A stretch of 64,000 nucleotides of DNA from Terramyces sp. JEL0728 (Eukaryota; Chytridiomycota; Chytridiomycetes; Rhizophydiales; Terramycetaceae). Position numbers and translations under genes: made by a program. The stretch spans positions 1 to 64,000 of the forward strand of contig JADIIU010000051.1 in the NCBI GenBank assembly GCA_027603945.1, given 5' to 3'. Positions 57,887 through 64,000 of the stretch are shown here, piece by piece; within the stretch, counting starts at the first letter, position 1; each line of letters starts with the position of its first letter. The notes beneath the pieces were generated by a model. It did no database searches, was not told the origin of the DNA, and saw nothing but the letters and a program-made list of their open reading frames with translations.

Positions 57887-58927
57887 ATGAAGCGCTTTTT
57901 CAGTAATCTTGAAAAAATGGCAAGAGCAATAAGAGTTGGAGAACACGGAGGCCCATCTGCCCTTGAATACACAGACATCGCATATCCATCAATTCGGCCA
58001 ACTCAAATAGTTGTAAAAAACCAATACGCAGGCGTCAATTTCATTGATACCTACCATCGCTCTGGGCTTTACAAAGTTGAATTGCCATTCATTCCTGGCC
58101 GGTACATTTAATTTGATCTAGTGAAGCATCTGGAATAGTTGACCAGGTTGGGGACCAGGTTTCTGAATTCAAAGTGGGTGATCGAGTAGCTTATACTGGC
58201 TCGTCCACTTATGCTGAAAACACTGTTGCAGAAACAAAGAATACTATTAAAATTCCTGATAATGTGTCTTTCCAATTAGGTGCTGCGGTGCTACTGCAAG
58301 GATTAACAGCCATCGCGTTGACTAGACTTGTGCACTCGGTTCAGCCTGGACAAACTGTGTTAATTCATGCTGCTGCTGGTGGTACTGGCCAGATTTTAGT
58401 GCAGCTATGTAGATTATATGGCGCTACTGTTATCGGCACCACGTCCACTCCTGCCAAGGAGGAGTTGGCATTGAAAGCCGGCGCTCATCATGTTATTAAT
58501 TACACAAAGTTTGATATAGCCGAAGAAGTAATGAAAATTACCAATGGACAAGGCGTTGATGCGGTGTTTGACGGCGTTGGAAAGACAACTTTCGATACTT
58601 CCTTGGCGTGTTTGAAAACGCTTGGTTCGATGGTATCCTTTGGCAACGCATCTGGCAAAGTCGATCCAGTAGATATAATGAAGCTCGTACCAAAGTGTGT
58701 CCGGCTATCGCGTCCTTCACTCTTCAATTTGATCAAAACCGAACAAGATTTCAAAAATTGTAATTCTTCTTAATTTAGACGCTTCGGAATTGTTTGAATT
58801 GATTTCTCAAGGTAAATTGGATATTACTGTTTCAAAGGTATATGATCTCCAGGATGCTGGCCAAGCGCACACCGATTTGGAGGCTAAAAATACCACTGGC
58901 AAGATCATCCTTAAATGTTTTCAATAA
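57887..58927 (+). CDS. NADPH:quinone reductase (zeta-crystallin/QOR type)
   Basis: Three exons (20- and 19-nt introns) give 333 aa. Rossmann site VLIHAAAGGTGQILVQLCRL; N-terminal GVNFIDTYHRSGLYK and PGREASGIV (spliced) are QOR signatures. MDR family zinc ligands are absent, as expected in quinone reductases. A basic start (MKRFFSNLEKM) may be a short mitochondrial targeting signal or indicate a start at the second Met (MARAIRVG). It reduces quinones with one electron from NADPH. Confidence 0.9.
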
Positions 58928-59010
58928 ATCTCATCTACGACAGTTTATTCTCCAGTCGCACGAATTGAACGATAAATCGCGCAACCCTCGGCAATACAGT
59001 ATAAAATATA

Positions 59011-60179
59011 TTAATGAAGATTCTTATCTCTTAGGAAAGTCATTGACAGACTAGTTTTAAGTACAGCAGAAGACAATCTACGAATGAGTTTGGGCTTCCT
59101 TTCCTTTTGTGGGAGGTTTGGCAAGCTAGGACTGCTATGGAGTGTCTTTTCTTTGACGGAAGCGTTGGAAGACGACCTGCTTCGGTTTGGAGTACTTGGC
59201 GCTGAACTTCTTGCTGGTGCTGTCAAAGGTACAATGCTAAACAGCTTTTCAATTCGTTTCAATTCGTTGTCGTAATGATCTATACACAATCGGGATTCAA
59301 TAGGGATCGACTTGTTGTTTCTTGTTACCATTCTAATCCTAGATTCGTATTGGCCGAAATACGGTCCTTTGCAGAACGAACACTCGTGGCTCGAGGTTAA
59401 ATACTTTTGTAATTGATCATTAATAGTATAAGTAATAGGGATTTGGTTTCTGACAATAAATCGTGCCGCGAGTTCTTTCAAGGACAATACTCTTGGTACT
59501 GAGGGTAGTGGTATATCTTGAATAAACGGACATTCGTTGGTGCGCAATAGTTTCAAACTGAAAATGCGAGATATCTCTGCTGGCAGCAATTCCAAGGGAT
59601 TATTCGATACATCAATCATTTCCAATTTCTTCAACTTTCCAATTTCAACTGGCAATTCTGTCAGGTTGTTGCGTTGGAGCGATAGTGTTGTCAGGTTCTT
59701 TAATAGTCCAATTGAACAAGGAATGTAGACAAGTTCATTGTTGCTTACTGTCAATTCGGTCAACTTTTCCAAGTACCCAAGTGTATCTGGAAGTGCGACG
59801 ATTTTATTGTTTGCAAGTGAAAGATTAGTCAAATTCCGCATATATCCGATTGCATCTGGAATTTCAGCCAAAGAATTGCAACAGCTACGATTAGTAATAA
59901 TTACAGCATCAAACGAGTGGTATTTTTCAAAAACTGAATATTGTCGGAAATAACTGATAAATTACGGTTGCAAGCATTAAGGGTAATCAGTGATTTTAAT
60001 TCATTAAATTTGAAATCTTGCAGTTTCGGCTTTGGTGACACTTTATTATTTATGCCGTGGTAAGAGTGCACCAATAAATTTGATTTTTCTAGCTCTGTCT
60101 GATGGAAATCTTGGTCTGACTCTTTTTTCAGGTATCCGAATGGCTGCTGAGCTTGTTCTTTGCTTATTGTCGCTCCCAT
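59011..60179 (-). CDS. Leucine-rich-repeat protein with N-myristoylation signal
   Basis: Two exons (20-nt intron) give 382 aa. It begins MGATISKEQ, a good N-myristoylation signal. Five or more 23-residue LRRs (IPDAIGYMRNLTNLSLANNK, LPDTLGYLEKLTELTVSNNE, IPCSIGLLKNLTTLSLQRNN) of the Ras-suppressor/Shoc2 class follow. Residues 270-370 are disordered and Ser/Pro-rich, with a CSFCKGPYFGQYE segment containing a C-x-x-C. It probably sits at the plasma membrane via its lipid; partners unknown. Confidence 0.8.
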
Positions 60180-60356
60180 TATTTAAAATGCTGTGCGCCT
60201 CTTGAAAGTTGGGAAAAGAATGGAGAACAAAAAATGTGGCAGAAAAATCACATGGCACTGGAATATGAAGACACTGATATTAAAATACAGCTGATTTCAT
60301 TAGGTTTATTTATTCTTCCATGCTGTTTGAATAGTCGCATACATTGATTTGCTAGG

Positions 60357-61621
60357 TTAGATCACAAATACCTTTGGAGAGCAGATCCCCAAGTAATTTT
60401 CGCTGAACTGCATCTGCATGGCATTATTTCCTGAAATTTCATACAAGAATGCGAAATTGTCGCGATTCCACAGTTTAACCAGAGAATCGGATACAGTGAC
60501 TAGACGCGCCAAGTCGAATTGCACCCCGATTATTTCTTCACTGTGCAGTTTGACTTGTTTTATGAGTTTTCCGCGAATATCGACTAGAGATAGGAAACCG
60601 TTGGGGTGCCCTACCATGATATTTTCTCCATCGAAATGGAGGCTTGTAATTCTAAAGCCTAATTGCACCACTTGCAGAGACTTGATTCGTAAATCACATA
60701 ATATTAATTCTCGGTTAGCGTTGAACTACCTCTGGATCCGCTGGCGAGTACATTGTTGACTAGCTGCAGACAGGTGATCTGATCTGTATGGCCGCTTAGT
60801 GTGTACAACAGTTTGCCATTGTCCGCATTCCAAACTTTAATGGTTTTGTCAAGTGACCCTGTTATTATGTAATCTTCATCAAACTGTAGACAAGAAATTG
60901 AATCTGCGTGTTTCAGCTTGAATAATATCTTGCCATTGAACAAATCCCAAACTATCACAGACTTATCATTTGATCCGGATACAATTATACTGTCATCGAA
61001 TTGCAAGCAGCGAATCGCATCAGAATGGCCCTCAAATATTCGATGGCAGATTCCAGTTCCCATTCCATATATCCGGATTTTGCCATCGACTGTCCCAACA
61101 ATAAGCTTTTCATCATCAAATTGAAAGCAGCTGAATTCGATATCTTGCTCAATCAACGTAGACACAAAATACCTCTTTTGAAACCAATTTTGGTTCACTT
61201 TACGCAATTCCTGCTGTAGCTTTCTGGTATTTTCTAAATCTATATCCGTCTCTGGTTTCTTTACAATCTTTTGAAACACAATTTCTTTATCTGGAATCTC
61301 CAAGAATAGACTCCACACGTTACTTGATCGAAGTGTTGGATCTGCAGAATAAAGAATTCCTTCCAGATATTTTGTGAGCTCCAATTTTCTTTCATTTATC
61401 AGATCTGGAGAAAAGTTTAATACTGCTTTGGGAGGTAGTGGGATTTGCGGTTGTTGTATTTCCGATAAATTCGAGTTTAGTTGAGCAAATTCTGAATATC
61501 GTCTTGAAACTTGCCAAGTTTTTAAAGGGCCGAATACAGCGATTATGTACAGTGTGTAGTGCGTAGGATCTGACACTTCTATCGTATCATTGATTTCCAC
61601 ACCTGAAACAGGTTCAATCAT
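60357..61621 (-). CDS. PX-domain plus WD40-repeat protein
   Basis: Two exons (20-nt intron) give 414 aa. Residues 10-115 form a PX domain: VSRRYSEFAQLNSNL with the phosphoinositide-binding arginines, PLPPKAVLNFSPDLINERK, LTKYLEGILYS. From residue 150, WD40 repeats run to the end: DDSIIVSGSNDKSVIVWDL, DEDYIITGSLDKTIKVWNA. PX domains bind PI3P on endosomes. Fusing PX to a WD40 propeller is uncommon and I do not recognise the family. Endosomal function is inference. Confidence 0.8.
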
Positions 61622-61743
61622 TGGGCAAGTTTATGGTACACGGTTGTCTGAAATATTCAGCGAGTGCTCAAATAGCGATGGGAAAGGATGCTGCTCATAG
61701 ATAGATCTGACAATTACATGATGAAATATATTGCTAAAATTAT

Positions 61744-62633
61744 CTAGTCTTTCTTGGTCTTGGAGAATAAGAGGGGAACAAGAATCGGAACTGCCTTCTT
61801 GTAAGCCTGGTACTCTTTGACATCCTTGAATTTCTTGTTGGAAGTCTTTTCCAAAAGATTAACTCCAGATAAATTGTTGATCAATTGATACACGAATACC
61901 GGAGATACCGCAAATGTAAGAGCAGTGCGTAATCCTACTGCACCCATGTGTGAGAATGCAGAGGAACATGTTACTGCGTTGCCTGCCCACAAAAGCATTT
62001 CTCCAAAGTAATTTGGATGTCTAGAAACGGACCATAGACCCTCATTGATAAACTTGGTATGGCGGTCGTTTCCCACCCTATTTTGCCATCTAATTTTCTG
62101 ATAGTCAGCAACAGTTTCAAAGGTGAATCCCACCAACCACATGGCAAATCCTACATAATCCAACACACCAATTGGAGCTAACTCGTTCGCTGGAGTGACG
62201 TTGACAACGTAGACTGGGAATGCAGTCAGGTAGATCCATACTCCTTGCAGGAACCAAGCAACAAAGAACCTTGCGGGATTGGTTTTAATCTGGTCGAATC
62301 GTGAGTCTTTTCCATGTTTGGAGATCCTGTAGAGTAGGAAACATCCTAATCTTAAACACCATGCAATTGTGGTTGCTGATACCAGCAATTGTCTTGGATG
62401 CAATTGCTTAGTCAGTTCCAACACAGACGCAACTGAGAATTCAGCAACTCGATTCTTTGCGAGTGATGTTAATACACAAATGAGGAAAGTCATTGATCCG
62501 GTGAAATCATAAAAGCGATCAGTCTAATTAAGCCTGTGGATACCTTAAGAGGAGCCGCAATCGCATATCCTGCTAGCTGAATTGCAAAATCTGCTGATAT
62601 TACAGGCAAGAGGTTCGAAAATGTGTTTCCCAT
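61744..62633 (-). CDS. DUF1295/steroid-5-alpha-reductase-like membrane protein
   Basis: Two exons (20-nt intron, first exon 62633 to about 62544) give 289 aa. Membrane segments start at the N-terminus (NLLPVISADFAIQLAGYAIA) and continue. DUF1295 landmarks are TDRFYDFTGSMTFL (spliced), FNRHT-like NEGLWSVSRHPNYFGEML and FAVSPVFVYQLIN. The RHPNYFGE motif is also the isoprenylcysteine methyltransferase / 5-alpha-reductase signature. Sits in ER-type membranes; the substrate, possibly a sterol or lipid, is unknown. Confidence 0.85.
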
Positions 62634-62901
62634 TTTTCTGCGAGAAAAAGTGGAAAAATAGCTTGAGCTTTATGTACAGTATATACCGGAAAATGGGTCA
62701 ATCATATGTTGGTGTTCAACAGATACCTTAGGGAAAGGATTCCGATTAATCTTGGAACTACCGCGCAGTAAAAATATTTGAATAGTTCTCTCTGTTATTA
62801 TTGAGCTTTAGCACTACGTAGATATTGACCTTGAGCGAGTGTTCAATGATTTCTCAATTTAAAGCTTATTTGGATTACGCGTCCACACTTGCAAAAACAA
62901 A

Positions 62902-64000
62902 ATGAGTACCCCAAAATCGAAACCAAAATCAAACGCTGGAAGCGGAGTGCCTAGCAGAGCAGGTAGCAGAGCAACTTCAATACAAAAGCTACATGAATCT
63001 AAATCAGATATAACAAAAGTTAAACCCGGTTCACGAGCAGGGTCAGCATCAACAAAAAGAATCTCACCAGGACCACAGCCAAATATTGGATCAAAGAACG
63101 ATATAATAGCAGCTATTAAGGACGAAATAGCTGCGGAAAAGCCTATTTCCACGGAATATTATCACAAAAAACAACTGGAAGGAGTCCTGCCATTATTTCT
63201 CACAGCACAATCACAACAAATTGTAAAATGTACGATAGGAGAAGATGTTACTGAAGAAAAAATGTTTCGCATGATTCCAAAGTCAGATTTGATGCAGGAT
63301 ATGGCTACGAGACTTGCAATATCGGATTTTACACCAGCAAAGGAATCTATTTTGGTTATATGGTCCTAATTTAGTCTTATCCACGAGAGGAGTTGATGCT
63401 GCATTACGATCCCGAGTACAAATACACTCAAAACTTTTTCTTGGTTGTCTCGCCCGAAACAGTAGACCTGATTTTGAATGTATTTGGGTTTAATTATAGC
63501 CTCCAACAGATGAGTCAAAGGAAGCAGAGACGGAGCAACTGAAAGCGAAAGAGAGAAAGCCTTGGGCTTCGCATGGAAGCGAAAAGGATATTGAAATGGA
63601 ATGGGTAAAAAACGTTGGAAGTTTGGTGAAAATTAATGTATCAAGGAAATACAGTGAATTTAAAGCTCCGTGTAAATTTGCTGATAGAGATGCACAAGAT
63701 GGGTTCCTTGAAATTAAATCTTACAAAGACCCAACTTATGATTTGAATAGAATGGAATTGATGGCTGGAGTTCAGGTACTGTAAAGCTAATCAAGGCGGT
63801 GCCAGAGTTGGTGTCTAGTGAAAGCCAAACTTCCTGGTTCAGACAATTGAATTTTGCTTGCCAATATGAACCCATAGAAATGGATATTGCGGAGCAAGAA
63901 GAGATTCAAGCCTCTACAGGAATAGAAGATTTTATGCTAAACATCTCAACCAGATTAGAGCAAAGCCTACAACAGAATGAAATTATTAATATTTATGACG
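62902..64000 (+). CDS. Axonemal inner-arm dynein intermediate chain (DNAI3/WDR63, IC140-like), N-terminal part
   Basis: Four exons to the window edge (introns 20, 20 and 20 nt), truncated at 64000. The N-terminus is basic and Ser-rich. Family features are MEWVKNVGSLVKINVSRKYS, EFKAPCKFADRDAQDGFLE, KDPTYDLNRMELMAGVQ and RLEQSLQQNEIINIYD, which match WDR63/DNAI3 in order. WD40 repeats are expected beyond the window. This inner dynein arm I1 intermediate chain is specific to motile cilia, so the organism should have a flagellated stage. Confidence 0.87.

Overview
This window is nuclear DNA from a gene-dense, moderately AT-rich eukaryote, best read as a zoosporic early-diverging fungus (Rozella-, aphelid- or chytrid-like; the exact lineage is a guess). 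Three genes support this. Homoaconitase (50404-52429) marks the fungal alpha-aminoadipate lysine pathway. An axonemal inner-arm dynein intermediate chain (62902 to the window end) implies a motile flagellum. Calcineurin A and the GET, COG, NuA3 and U5 snRNP genes are typical opisthokont genes. Cytochrome c oxidase subunit 5A and mitochondrial uS5m imply a respiring mitochondrion with its own translation.

The most striking global property is intron size. I traced about 90 introns by hand; nearly all are 19-22 nt, with extremes of 17 and 51 nt. They begin GTA and usually carry a TTAAY/CTAAY-type branch motif only a few bases from the AG. After removing them, almost every gene gives an open frame of a length divisible by three that matches its family. 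Most genes are therefore split over several short ORFs. Intergenic gaps are often 7-150 bp.

Layout. 1-8 kb: carrier C-terminus, ADCK2-like kinase, a VOC-like protein, Snu114, a methyltransferase. 8-18 kb: three FUN14/EF-hand paralogues, COX5A, a DOMON copper monooxygenase, a CDF transporter, a pecanex homologue, alpha-SNAP, a small secreted peptide. 18-31 kb: CPSF_A-family protein, Get2, COG4, a 7TM protein, a Gon7-like peptide, CPSF30, UBL5, uS5m, HMCES, an unknown conserved protein. 31-40.5 kb: AdoMetDC with a striking uORF, three tandem HMG-box genes, an RGS protein, calcineurin A. 40.6-50.3 kb: a repeat-containing coiled-coil protein, four tandem secreted/anchored aspartic proteases, an unknown, a second 7TM paralogue. 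50.4-64 kb: homoaconitase, two tandem 8-TM paralogues, an ankyrin protein, BRPF/NTO1, a quinone reductase, an LRR protein, PX-WD40, a DUF1295 reductase, dynein IC.

The lineage-specific material lies in the HMG-box trio, the protease cluster, the 7TM and 8-TM families and the small secreted peptide. The 7TM proteins, the RGS protein and calcineurin could belong to signalling pathways, but that is inference. No rRNA, tRNA, transposon or CRISPR was recognised.
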